Assembly: GCA_004154925.1 (NCBI GenBank)
Contig: QJNS01000243.1
Span: forward strand, 51,658 to 115,657
Reading direction: 5' to 3'
Source of the DNA: Monosporascus cannonballus
Lineage: Eukaryota > Ascomycota > Sordariomycetes > Xylariales
DNA length: 64,000 nt
In this document: one piece after another, positions 52,487 to 63,529 of the stretch
How positions within the stretch are numbered: the first letter of the stretch is position 1
How the letters are laid out: the number at the start of each line of letters is the position of its first letter
Made by a program: the position numbers and the translations under genes
Notes under the pieces: generated by a model
The model's database searches: none
Seen by the model: the letters and a program-made list of their open reading frames with translations, nothing else
Told to the model about the DNA's origin: nothing

Positions 52487-54716
52487 TATGACGGCTAGAG
52501 GGTTTAACCAACTATTAAACCTTAGTCGTACGGGTTTATGTTGGTAGAAGTATTGTGGGACTTTGGAGCAATGAAATAACTTAATTACGTCTCGTAATAC
52601 CAAGGGCGCTAAAGTTGTATTGCAAACGATTAGTATTAATAAGTGGTTTGTTATAAGCTGAAATTATCTAAACTATAGAAATAATAAACGTATATATATT
52701 CTCCTAGATGTCGTTAAATCTTTTAAATCATTTCGAATCTATATCGGATAACTGCATAAATCCCGTTAGATCTCTTAGATTACTCCGGATCCATGTCACG
52801 TAATTCTGACTTACTTAGGTCCCGTTTCGGTTACTAAGTAACCGTTTCCGAAATCCTCCCTTAGTTGGATCATAATACGATCTCCTTTCTTTCTAAATCT
52901 TGTCTTAAAGATTTCTTTGATAAATTCCTTTTTCGCCTATTACCATATCCGGCCGGGTTATTAAAAATGGCAAACGTATTAATCAAAAAGAAATACGCAA
53001 AATTTTAACTTTTTTTATTTTTAATTTTAATTTTGAAATTATGCCTTATACGCCTTATTTTCGTGCTAGCAATTGCTGTACCATGTCGGATAATATAACG
53101 TATTATTAATAATATATCCTAAAAAAAGCGTTCTTACGATAGTGCTAATATCTCTTTTTTCCCTTAAATAATATTAATAAGGAAATAAAACGTTTTCGAT
53201 TAAAAGAGTTTTCCGCTCGACAATATCTTGGTAATATTCGTTAAAAATTAATAATAATATTTCGTTATTTAGACTAAATATTATCTCGTTTGGAGCATAT
53301 TCGTACTTAACAGGATTTTTTTTTGCAAAAAGAATATAAAAATAATTAACAGGGGTTTTTAATCTCTTGATAAACTGGAAAAATAGAAAAAAGCTAATTA
53401 TTTAAAGGCAAAGCGCGAACGTTTGAAAATTAAATTTCGTATTACATTTCTCGAATGGTTTTATTTTTCCGATTTTATGGTAAATATAAATTAAATTGTG
53501 ATTTTCTCCAGTAGTTCCATTATTATTGGTAAAAGTTTTTCAATAAGCGCTAGACGCTAATAAAATTTTTAATAGATTCTCAGATGTTTTCGAAATCCGG
53601 GTGCCTTTTCCACTTAATCAAATACTAGGTAAATCCGTCTTATTTTCGCATATCGAAAATTTTTTCCACTTCGTATATTTATTCGTCTTTTATTTCCATA
53701 TCGTTTTATGCCGTATGTATCTTGATCGTATCTGCTGTTAACTCGAATAAAAATATATAAAAAATTGGATAGAATTTAACTTTTAGTGGAATGTCTAGCT
53801 AGTAATTATTTTTTAAAATTTTCTTAGCAATTTTATATGGACCGATATATTTGAAATCGAGTTTTTTACTAAGTCGTTTAATTTGAATATTTTTTATAAC
53901 GAAAAAAACTCTTTTCCTTTATTCGAAAATTAATTCTTTTAATCTTTTTTAGTTATAATATTTGCTTATTTTGTTTCGTATAAATTCTATTTTTATTTTT
54001 ATTTCTTAATATAGTCATCATAATTATTTTAATATAAGAATTATTTAAATATTAATTAGACCGTCGTTACGTATTTCTTTATAAATTTTAAAATAAATTT
54101 AAAATTTACGTTCGCTGCTATTATTTTCATATTTTCATAATAATTAATATTATAAGTTAATTACGTAATTAATAATTTTTAACCTAGTTATTTTGTTTAT
54201 AATTAATATAATATCGTAAGTAAATTTTCAAAGTTTAATTTATTCGTTTTATTTATTTATTAGTTTAAAATTTAAATACTTTAAATAACTTATGATTTAG
54301 GCTAATTTATGTTATTAGGCTTTGCCAAAATTTTAATACAAATATTAATCCTTTATCTAAAATAATTTCCATTAATAATCCGTATATATTGAAAACATAT
54401 TTTAAAAAAATATATATTATTTGTTTATCGTTTATATCTTCGTAATATGGTAAGAAATAGGAAAATTTCGTAAATCGGTTAACGATTACGAAAATACTAT
54501 CGTAATATATTTTTATAACTGGACTTTTTAATATAGAAAATTAAGTAATAATATTAAATATAATTATATATTATAGTTATTTTATAAGTAGTAATAGCTA
54601 TAATTCTCCGTATAGTTTGTATCGTCGAACTGTTATTCTGGCGTAAATATCGTATTATTATATAAATCTTTTTACAGTTAATTTTAATTTAAGAAAAGAA
54701 TATATACGTTAAAGCC
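52487..54716 (-). mobile_element. Gypsy remnant R2: type C 3' LTR plus integrase-RNase H half
   Basis: The LTR 52487-52877 (391 bp) has one full and one partial 52-bp U3 unit. The internal part shows the chromodomain end near 53.52-53.70 kb and integrase/RNase H sequence parallel to 11.2-12.9 kb. It ends at 54716, at the position equal to about 6512 in Ma, where a plus-strand LTR begins. Reverse transcriptase and 5' parts are absent. Confidence 0.75.
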
Positions 54717-55060
54717 TGTTATGACCCAACAAAGAAAGGGTTTCGGAAACGGTCACTCGATGACCAAAACAGGACCCAAGTGGGTCGGAACTACATAACA
54801 TAGATCCGGAGTAATTAAAGAGATTTAACGAGATCTATGCAGTTATCCGATATAAATCCGGAGTGATCCAAGCGATCTAACGGGATCTATGCAGTTATCC
54901 GATATAGATTCGAAATAATCTATGAGATTTAACGAGATCCAGAAAAGAATATATACGCTTATTATTTTCATAGTTTAAATAATTTCAGTTTGTAATAATA
55001 ATTCGTTACTCAAAGTACCTTTAGTATTAGGAAACATAATATATTATTATATTTATTATT
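54717..55060 (+). repeat. Truncated plus-strand type C LTR
   Basis: It begins TGTTATGACCCAAC and carries antisense-orientated 52-bp U3 units. It runs into R-U5, then stops at 55060, where unrelated DNA begins. It is the only plus-strand LTR within this block. U3 is mildly mutated and the rest AT-shifted. Confidence 0.7.
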
Positions 55061-55255
55061 GTGATGGGGCGGTATGGAGCCCTATTATGGAGCACTAGAC
55101 AAACGCCGATACCAAGCAGCACTACCGCAGCGCCTTATATGCGAACACACACAACTGTATTTTCATCTTCCCTTTCTTTTCTCTTTAGCTAGAAAATAAT
55201 TTTTCATTGGCAACTGATTGCAGACCGCTTAGGTGAAGCCTTTTACAGGTATTAT
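55061..55255. other. 195-bp insert of normal composition, unrecognised
   Basis: Sequence starting GTGATGGGGCGGTATGG lies at the junction between the truncated LTR and the next gag-pol piece. It shows no RIP shift, unlike both neighbours, so it arrived after RIP or escaped it as filler DNA. No coding content was seen. Confidence 0.5.
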
Positions 55256-57956
55256 CCTTGAACAAAATTCTCGAAACAATTAATTTCGCATATAACTTTT
55301 TCGTTATCGTAAGCAAATTTCTGATCTTTGATATTTATTATTATATAAGGTTTTAACTTATATTTTTATAGTAATCTGAATTTACTGATTATATCCGGTG
55401 TAATATAATTTCCGCTTAGAGTTTCGTAGTTTATTATTACGGTATATTAATACGTTCCGATATATATATTCAAAATATTAAGGTTATTGACGGCTGTTAT
55501 CGTCGCGTTTAAAGCTTTTTTTGGGAGTTTTTCCTGATTTCTCTGGATTTCGTTATTTTGCGGTTTCTTTATAAATAACCTTTTTTTAAAACTTTTTTCG
55601 AGTTTATCGAATTTTGTCTGTATTTCGGTATTTAACGCGTTAAGTTATTGTATTTATTGCTATTGTCGGCATATTATTCCTTCGAATTATATTAATTATT
55701 TTTAGTTTTGTTATAATTTCCTTTTTTAGTAAGTAAACCGTTTTTTATGGTTTTGATTATATCTCATTATATATCGTATTAATTATCGCTTTAAAGTTTG
55801 CCTATAAATTAATATATTTTTAAAGGCCTTGTTTTCGTAAAAGTTTATAATAAATATTAACTGAATCTAAAGATCTTTAATAATCTTTTGGTGATGCTTT
55901 TTTATTTTATGCTGGATTAATTCTTTTTCCGTTTAATAATTATACTATTAATAATAACAAAAGGGGTTTTCCTATAGGTATTATTTTTTTCGAGCCAGTT
56001 TTCTATTTCGACAAATTGGTAAATATCATTTCCTGGGGCTATAAATCGAAAATATCGGTATTATTATTTATCGTTTTTTTAATTCCGGTTCGGCTTGAAA
56101 AATTAAATCTTTCATAATACATATAGGTAATTCGTCCGTAAATATATTGTTTTTATTTTTCGTAATCGGGATATTCTTGTCGTCGACAATATGTGGCATG
56201 TATTTTATCGTATCGATTAAGGGTTCCGGAACAGATTTTTTATCTAACCCTAATGTTTTCGTAATTATCCCTAAAATGCTTTTTGCTATGCTTATAATAC
56301 GTATTAAACCAGCTTTTTATTTTTGCGCATTTTTATTAAATTTTCTGTCGTAATAATCTTTATTGGACCTTTCGTTATAAAAGACCTTATACGTATTTAA
56401 GCTGGATTATGTTAATAATTTTATTTTCGTTCTTTTGATCTTTTCTAGATTATTTTTCCGGTATAGGTTTCTAATTATCTCAACGAGATTTCTTAGACGC
56501 CCTGTACCATAATATCTTATGCCCTATTTTGTTATAATTAAAGTATTTGGTTTGGTTTTAATCCTTTTTATAAATAACTCTTAATTTCATAAATCCTAGT
56601 TTCGTACCGTAAAAAATGTTATTGCGTTGAAAAACGTTAATATTAATCGTATGCTAAAATTTGTTATCGTTTTTCCTTTTAATACCTTTAATACGTTAAA
56701 CGTATTATTAATTATTAATTTTAATTACCATTACGATATAATCCGATAAATAATCCGGTTAATCTAATTTAAAAAACCTTTTTTATATTTTTTTCTATGT
56801 TGTTAAAAAACCTAGTTATTAATACTTTTTGTCCTTAAAATAAGTTAAAGGCTAATTGAATAAACGTATTATTATAACTAAATTCCGATCTTTTTTATCG
56901 TAATTATTAGATTTATATTTCAGCTTTTGTATTTTTCGTGAATCATTTCGAAAATTTTCGTTAATATTTATTCGAAATTTATATAATTATTATAAATTCG
57001 TATTATTTCCGGATTTTAATTTTGGGCTGGTAAAATAACGTAATTTCTTATAACGAGATTAAATTAAATAACCGTATTTCCGGTAAATCGTCCGATTACG
57101 AATTTTATTCGTATAATAATGGTAATAAATCAAATACAAAATTTCTGAAATATATTCGACATTAAATTAAAAATAATTATAATTTAATTAAAATTTTATC
57201 GAAAAATTCTAGTTTAGAGAATTTAAAAGTTTTTTTTAATTTTTTGGTAAAATTTAGCTAAATAACTTAATTCGTTCGAAAAATATTTTTAATTTTAAAA
57301 GACTTCTTTTTTCTTAAGTTTTTAATAAGCGGCTTAAAAAGACGTCGTAAAATTATGGTCATCTTTTTTAAGCTAAATAATGCATTTATGTATAGCATCT
57401 AAATTTCGAAAACCTTTTTCGCGAAAAAAACGAGGCTTTTTTTCGGATTTTATTCCAATATTCGAGTTCTCAAAAATCTAATAAATGAGCTTTTTGAGCT
57501 ACTTATTAATAAATATAATGTCGACGATATTGTTCAAAATTTAATAATATTATTAAATAAAAATTTATTACGTATAATAATTAAGCAATTTAATTACTTA
57601 TTAATTTTTAATCGTACGGATTTATATTAATAAAAATATTATAAAACTTTATAATAATAAAGTAATTTAATTAGGTTTTTTAATATCGAAAATATAAAAA
57701 TCGTATTTTAAATAATTAATATTAATAAATATTACAAATTAAAATTATTTAAATTATGGAAATAATAAACGTATATATTTTGATTTTTTTAATTCTATTA
57801 AGCCTGGCTTTATGAGCTTTACGATAGATTCTGTCGAGCCTGGCTCTATGGGCTCTACGATAAATCCTGTCGAGCCATCACGTGACGCGACCCACATGGC
57901 TTAGTCATTTTCTTGTTGCGACCGTTTCCGAGGCCGCAGCCTGTCAGGTCATAACA
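55256..57956 (-). mobile_element. Gypsy remnant R3: type D 5' LTR, gag, protease, N-terminal RT
   Basis: The LTR 57573-57956 (384 bp) is type D with two 36-bp units. It ends GGTCATAACA and is followed by ATCAT. The gag leader is at about 57.19-57.57 kb. The left end parallels about 8.49 kb of Ma, so roughly 2 kb of RT/RNase H is missing relative to R2. RIP-type mutations run throughout. Confidence 0.75.
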
Positions 57957-58048
57957 ATCATAGATAGCAGTATTACCCGGGCTCATAATTATTATACTTA
58001 TTAGGAAGCAGATATATAGCGTTTGAGATTATATTAATTCGTCAGGAG

Positions 58049-58444
58049 CTAGGAAGCGTTGATCTTACTTGTTGTAAGCGATGCACTGATATATAGGTAG
58101 GGCTCTTGGGCTTCGGAAAAGGAGCAGGGTTGTTCCGGATGATCTCTGAAGCTGATAGGGGGGCCCTTTTCTGTGACATCAGCCATGTTGAACTCAAACT
58201 CCTGTATCCTGGAGACAAAGTCTTTAGCCAATCGTTCAACTGTCTCGTCATCCTCAATCGGCTTTCCTTTGTGTAGCATACCGTCGTCCGAATGCTTGTG
58301 GACGATATAGAAAAGTCGAGTTATCACGTCCTTGTCAGTGCGCCGAGACTGGACCTTCTTGTCCGCGCGGCCAGGCCGTATGAATGCGCCGCCGACTTCC
58401 TCGACGTGACTTGTCGTCATGATTAGATTCACAACGTACGTCAA
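58049..58444 (-). pseudogene. BCS1-like AAA ATPase, C-terminal fragment
   Basis: An open frame of 131 codons reads NLIMTTSHVEEVGGAFIRPGRADKKV, then LFYIVHKH, DDETVERLAKDFVSRIQEFEF. This matches the sensor-1/arginine-finger/RPGR end of the AAA module and the following helical region in fungal BCS1-like ATPases (mitochondrial BCS1 and its fungal relatives). The BCS1 N-terminal domain, Walker A and Walker B are missing. Upstream sequence changes at once into a kinase fragment on the other strand. There are no RIP stops inside. A gene fragment is more likely than a working gene. Confidence 0.6.
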
Positions 58445-58461
58445 CTATACCCTAGCTTTAA

Positions 58462-58671
58462 GTGTCGAGGGGAAACCCCGACTACGCATATCTTCGCGAG
58501 CTTTTCCGCCGTCTTTTCAGATCCAAGGGGTTCGAGTACGACAACGTATTCAACTGGACTGAGAAGATACCTATGAAATCCATGGCAAAATCAACCAACC
58601 GACGTGTTCAAACGAAACGGAGCCATAGAAGCAGAGACCGAACCAAGACAAGGATAACCCAAGGAGACTGA
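58462..58671 (+). pseudogene. Casein-kinase-1-like kinase, C-terminal fragment
   Basis: The frame [20 protein letters not shown] followed by [14 protein letters not shown] matches the end of the CK1 kinase domain (PDYxYLRxLF...G..YD..FDW). It is followed by a basic Ser/Arg/Lys tail and a stop. The catalytic lobes are missing: the segment starts at 58462, only 17 bp from the BCS1-like fragment. A genomic rearrangement or captured exon is the likely origin. Confidence 0.6.
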
Positions 58672-60411
58672 GCTGCATATGAGCGAGGCTGATAAGTGTG
58701 AAATAACTCTGCAGCTCCGGTTGATGTTCGACAACTTGCGAATTTCGAGGATACTCTGTCCATTCGCGTTTTTGGTTGGGAGGGTGGAGTGAACTTGAAG
58801 ATCTTGTTAGTGTTTCCCAGATTTCCTAGGGCGTGTATTGCTTATATATTGGGAGTGTCGAAAAAACCTTTGCAGAACTTGAAGGGGGTTGGAGACTAGC
58901 TTGCTTCCCCTAACGTGGGATGAGGCGTGTTATCCTGCCACCATTCTCTCTGTTCTTAGTGGGGAAAGGCTCGCCATTCTCGGGCAAGGTTTGTAGCCAG
59001 TAATAGATCCAGAGATATTCCCCAATCAACCCATTCCTACCATAGAGAGTCTTCCCGTTACTAAACTTCTTCCCTTTTTATTGACGGAAATGCCAGGAAA
59101 ATGGAACCGTGGCTATTCAAGCCCTATTCCTATTTCTAGTCGTCAAGTTCCTTTCTGTGCAATGGTTAGCTTCTCACTCCTAGCACCATAACTTGACGTC
59201 TAATGTCAGCAGTCCGGAGAATCCGCCGAACGATAGTAAGGGCACTTTAATATAGGGTTAACGCTGCCTGCGTTAATGGTGTTAATGGGCTTGGAATATG
59301 GCTGTATGTCTATATAAGGAGGTATAAGATCGCAAGTCAGGTTGTAGTTAGATAGATTATCTGCATGCAACTAAACTAAATACACTCTTTCAAGAACCAG
59401 ATCTTGCCGGCCACCCCCTTAACGTCCTCTCAGGAACCGTTCACATATATGGGCATCATGGTACGTAGAAATTCTACAGTTGTACATGCCCGGCCACGAA
59501 ACAGGGAATCCCTAGTTAGACAGTGATATATGACTTTGGATACTAGTAACTCGTGTCTTCGAGAATAGAAGTGCCTACACAGTAAAGTACCCAAGTCGGC
59601 AACTCACGAGAACGCCGCGCTCCCCGCAGAAGTCCAATCAATCCAACAAGGAAAAGGTATGACTTAGGCCTGACTTCTCAGAACAAAGAAGACGCACCCC
59701 TCCCAAGAGAATGGGCGCCATCCCACGCCCGCATTCTATAATAGTGCCGTTATCCTACGGGGATACCGCCCAGAGCACTTACATGATCACCCCACGATAG
59801 ATTACAATGAGCCTACGCCGTGGCTCGACTTGCCGAGTGTAGTAGCTTATCATAGTCTTTGTTTAACGGTTATTTACAGTTAACAAGCACATAGCTGCAT
59901 CGTCCAGCTATTTACTAGCCCGACCAGGTCCAGGAGCAGGGGTGGATGACCCATAACACGGGTATGTGATCTATGGGCGGTACACCCACCCATTCCCGCA
60001 TGTAGAATGCATCGTCCCTAGCTTCGCCATAGTACACCTTCCCAAACCATGAAGACAGAGAATGCACATAGGTCCTTAACAACTCAGCTGCAGCCAAACT
60101 AGGAACATCAAAAACCCAGAAGGAACAAGAATCCAACGATCTATGGGTGGAAGTGAGTGGTTAGGGCGCTAGGAACCAAGGCGTGAATGGATAATTCAGG
60201 AGAGGCAGGCACAAGGTATGCTAATGGCAACGCGACCCCTTTCATTCGTCGCCACGGTTTCTCAATAGTATTTTACACGCGCTTTCCGGTCCGTCTATCG
60301 TTAACTCCCACCCCACGGTCTACCGTAGCGCAGTGCCATGCCGTCTGAAGTAAGCTACAGGGCAACAGGCCACCAACTACAAACCTAACTATGGCACACT
60401 GGACCGAGTAA
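58672..60411. other. Intergenic DNA between the gene fragments and RPT5
   Basis: About 1.7 kb of normal composition without a convincing gene. It has a promoter-like TCTATATAAGGAGG (about 59310-59325), a weak small-exon pattern downstream of it, and a minus-strand open frame of 73 codons at 59915-60136 without recognisable motif. Confidence 0.45.
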
Positions 60412-62065
60412 TTATGCGTAGAAGTTGACGGTCTGCAGGAACAGTTAGCTTCAGACACCACAGACAGATGGATGGTTCCATAACGACAGGTCACAAGACG
60501 GTAACTCACCTCCTTCTTCTTGGCCTGCACCTCGGCGATGGCATCGACGTAGTGTTCGTGGCTAATCTTGTTCTTGCCGGAGCGGAGGGCGATCATGCCG
60601 GCCTCAACGCAGACGGCTTTGAGCATGGCGCCGCCGAACTCGTCGGTGCTGCGCGCAAGCTCGCCCCAGTTGACGCTGGCGTCGACGCGCATCTTGCGCG
60701 AGTGTATCTTGAGGATCTGGGCGCGCGCCTCCTCGTTGGGCAGCGGGAACTCGATCTTGCGGTCCAGCCGTCCGGACCGCAGCAGCGCCGGGTCGAGCAC
60801 GTCCACGCGGTTCGTCGCCGCCAGCACCTTGATGCGGTCGTCCGACGCGAAGCCGTCCAGCTGGTTCAGCAGCTCCAGCATCGTCCGCTGCACCTCGCGG
60901 TCTCCGCTCTTCTCGCTGTCGAATCGTTTCGTGCCTACGGCGTCCAACTCGTCGATGAAGATGATGGCTGGCGCCTTCTCCTTGGCTAGCGCGAAGCAGT
61001 CGCGCACTAACTTAGCTCCGTCGCCTATGAACATCTGCACCAGTTGAGGGCCGGCGAGCTTGAGGAACGTCGCGTCCGTCTGCGCGGCACAGGCTCGTGC
61101 CAGAAGAGTCTTGCCGGTACCGGGAGGGCCGTACATCAGTGCACCTGCCGAGGCCCGTCAGAAAACATCCCACCAAAGTGTGATGGCGTTTAAAGGACGC
61201 AGGGTACTCACCTTTCGGTGCTTTGATGCCGATCTTCTTAAAGCGCTCAGCTTCCTTCATGGGCCAGACGATGGCCTCCACGAGTTCCTCTATTTGCTTA
61301 TCTAAACCACCAACATCACTATACTTCTCCGTAGGCTTCTCGTCCACCTCCATAGCCTTGACTCTGCTGTCATACTCGGCTGGTAGGGTGTCGAGGATCA
61401 GGTATGAATCTTTATTGACGCCGATGAGGTCGCCAGGCTTGAGAGTGTTGTGGTCAACTAGACCGATCAGAGGTAAAAAGATGGTCTGTCTCGTGGACGT
61501 CTTGATGACGGCAGACTTGCCCACTCTCGTTGCGTCCAGGTCGATGTTAGCACCTTCTTCGGAGGATTCAGCCGTGGGATCAAGGTCGAGCAGCTCAACG
61601 ACGTTTCCGACTAGATACGGTAGCTGTCTATGTAAAGAGTTGGTCGTTCAGCCATGGCTACTCGTGGTATATGATAATATGGGGTATATGGCAATGTGGT
61701 AAATAGCATATGTCATATGCATGGTTCACTGACCTGTTGTTGGCGATCTTCTCCATGTTCTCTTTGATCTTCTCGCCCATGGTGGCCTTCTCGTGTGATA
61801 ACCGCTGGAACTCGCTCTTCATGATCCTAGCATCGTTCTCCAGTAGACGTTTCCGGGTCTGTAAGTCTTGGGTGCTGAGACTCAGGATCTCCTCATCTAA
61901 GATCTCTTCCTCTTCCGGCTGAGCATCCTTCATCTCGGCATCTCCATCCTTGTTGTTACTGCTGCCCTCATTGTTTCCGTCGTTACCCCGACCACTGTCC
62001 TTCTGGTCCTTACCATCATCGGATCCGCGGCGGGCGATGCCCTCGGCATCTTGCGTACTTGACAT
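60412..62065 (-). CDS. RPT5: 26S proteasome regulatory ATPase subunit Rpt5
   Basis: Exons (minus): 62065-61734, 61627-61212, 61144-60510, 60432-60412, giving 467 aa. Introns are 106, 67 and 77 bp with GT/AG ends. The acidic, low-complexity N-terminus (residues 1-55) is followed by [20 protein letters not shown] and a coiled coil to about 110. Then come the OB-type region ([28 protein letters not shown]), [19 protein letters not shown], Walker A GPPGTGKT, Walker [10 protein letters not shown], and sensor/arginine-finger segments ([20 protein letters not shown]). The C-terminus is VNFYA, the Rpt5 HbYX-like tail that docks in the 20S core. Length and motif order fit the family. It is part of the six-ATPase ring that unfolds and feeds ubiquitinated substrates in cytoplasm and nucleus. 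The last exon codes only for TVNFYA and the stop. Confidence 0.95.
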
Positions 62066-62853
62066 GGTGATGAATGGGTCGCTTATGTTTAGAGGTGGAA
62101 GGAGTCAGCTTGGAAAGCTAGTCGGCGAAAAATAAGGGCCAGCGAGACCGATAGAATTAATATGTCGCCGAGAGACCTCCAAAACTTTGTTGGTTGTAGG
62201 GGCGCTGTCCTCGAAATGAGATGCACGATATTATGGGAATGGATGGTGGACGGATGATCGCCTCAATTAGCACTGACTTCATCGGTACCTCGAGAAAGAG
62301 GCGGGCAAGAGCTTCACCTGTATGCACATAAACTGGTAGAGGCAAGGCAGGCAGGCGTCAGGTCGCGTAATCCAGCCTCATGCATTTAAACGAGATGCTG
62401 AGACAGCTTTAAAACCCTGCCTTTTGACACCACGGAAAGATTGGTTTACTGCATGTAGCGTAACAAGAAGCCACTTCCCCTCCGGTACATGCCGAGGTGG
62501 GGCCGGAAGCTCTAGCCATCGGTCGTCATCAACTGAATCTCGGTCGAGCCTTGAGCTATGTTACTTCAGGTTGATCCCTCCCAGCTGTCGCGTTGCACAA
62601 CCACCCGTCGCCTATTTATGGCATAACATAGCTAATTTTACTGAGAGGAAAGCGAAACCCGAAACTCGCTTCTCCTTCACTATATCTGTGAATTAGGACT
62701 GGATATCCCCCTTCTCTCTCTCGCTCTTATATATATATACATATACATATATACGTACACTTGTGCTCGGAGCGTTCGGTCAAAGTGGCTGGCATTCTGT
62801 GGGCGCGAGGACCGGCTGCACCGAGGACTGCCTCTGCTGTTGGTGTTGGTGAG
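62066..62853. promoter_or_regulatory. Shared intergenic region of RPT5 and the MIX23-like gene
   Basis: 788 bp between two divergent start codons, so it must hold both promoters. It includes a pyrimidine-rich tract (about 62707-62727) followed by an AT-dinucleotide tract. No specific factor site could be assigned. Confidence 0.5.
62728..62758. repeat. TA/CATA microsatellite
   Basis: A TATATATATATACATATACATATATACG-like run directly after a CTCTCTCTCG stretch, about 100 bp upstream of the MIX23-like start. It may serve as the TATA region of that gene. Confidence 0.7.
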
Positions 62854-63529
62854 ATGATGGCCGAATCTCCTTCACCTACGCAGCCCAAGTTGACACCGCA
62901 GTTCTGCTTCTCAACAGTAGCGCTCCGAGGTGCGAACACCCACCCCGTACACCGGGCCCTTCTACTCCAGTCTTTCCGTCCCTGACATCTTCACCTCAGA
63001 CTTCCTGCGCTTATCGCGTGCTGCTGTCGATGACTCCATTACACAAACCCTCAATGCGCTCGTGACACCTTCTAAGCTGGGTTTCGACCCGACATCTACT
63101 TCTGTCCGAACACCGCGGCCGTCGTGGACACCCATTGATCCTAAGGCATGCCAGGCTTTTAAGGAGAAAGTCCTCTTTCCCTCGTGGCAATCGCGGTCCG
63201 ATGTCTTAACGTACTGCGCCTACGTGGCTACGAGCCCCGACCCCGACGACCCGGAGACCGCCTTGCGGGAGGCCGAGACGGAGAGGAGTCGCGAAAAGAT
63301 GGTGGACGAGCGACTAGATCCATACTCAGGGCGCTACTTCCCGAGGGAACCGCGTACCGAACAGCTCGCCATGCTCCTGAGACAGGAGCGAGGCGTAGAA
63401 GCGATCGTCAGGTCGCGGACATGGGGTCTTGTCCGGGAACGATGCGACGGCAGCGCTGAGGACGCCGAAGAAGCCCTGAACCGTTGGCGGGAAGGCAGGG
63501 AACATCGAGGCCCAGTGTTAAGCAGGTGA
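62854..63529 (+). CDS. MIX23 / caffeine-induced death protein 2 (Cid2) family protein
   Basis: Exons 62854-62929 and 63000-63529, giving 201 aa. The 70-bp intron (GTGCGA...CTCAG) joins ...FCFSTVALR to DFLRLSRAAVDDSI. The start is ATG ATG at 62854/62857, and either codon is possible. Family segments seen are the N-terminal FCFS...LRDFLRLSR...DD..TQTLNAL, ACQAFKEKVLFPSWQSR, VLTYCAYVA and a C-terminal RTWGLVRERC. MIX23 family proteins are small, Cys-containing proteins linked to mitochondrial intermembrane-space import, and the fission yeast relative was found in a caffeine-sensitivity screen. The family is assigned from remembered patterns, and the function in this organism is inferred. Confidence 0.85.

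Noticed and set aside
59455..59755. Possible small spliced gene (ATGGGCATCATG then exons near 59630 and 59682)
   Set aside because: The pieces can be joined in frame after a TATA-like site, but the second intron would be only 25 bp and no family is recognised.
59915..60136. Minus-strand 73-codon frame
   Set aside because: No motif, no clear promoter or introns. Not enough to call a gene.
60468..61047. Long plus-strand frames (173 and 159 codons) over RPT5
   Set aside because: They are antisense shadows of the AAA domain, consistent with its GC-rich third positions.
62424..62696. 90-codon frame in the RPT5/MIX23 intergenic region
   Set aside because: Low-complexity Ser/Arg composition, no motif, and it lies in the shared promoter region.
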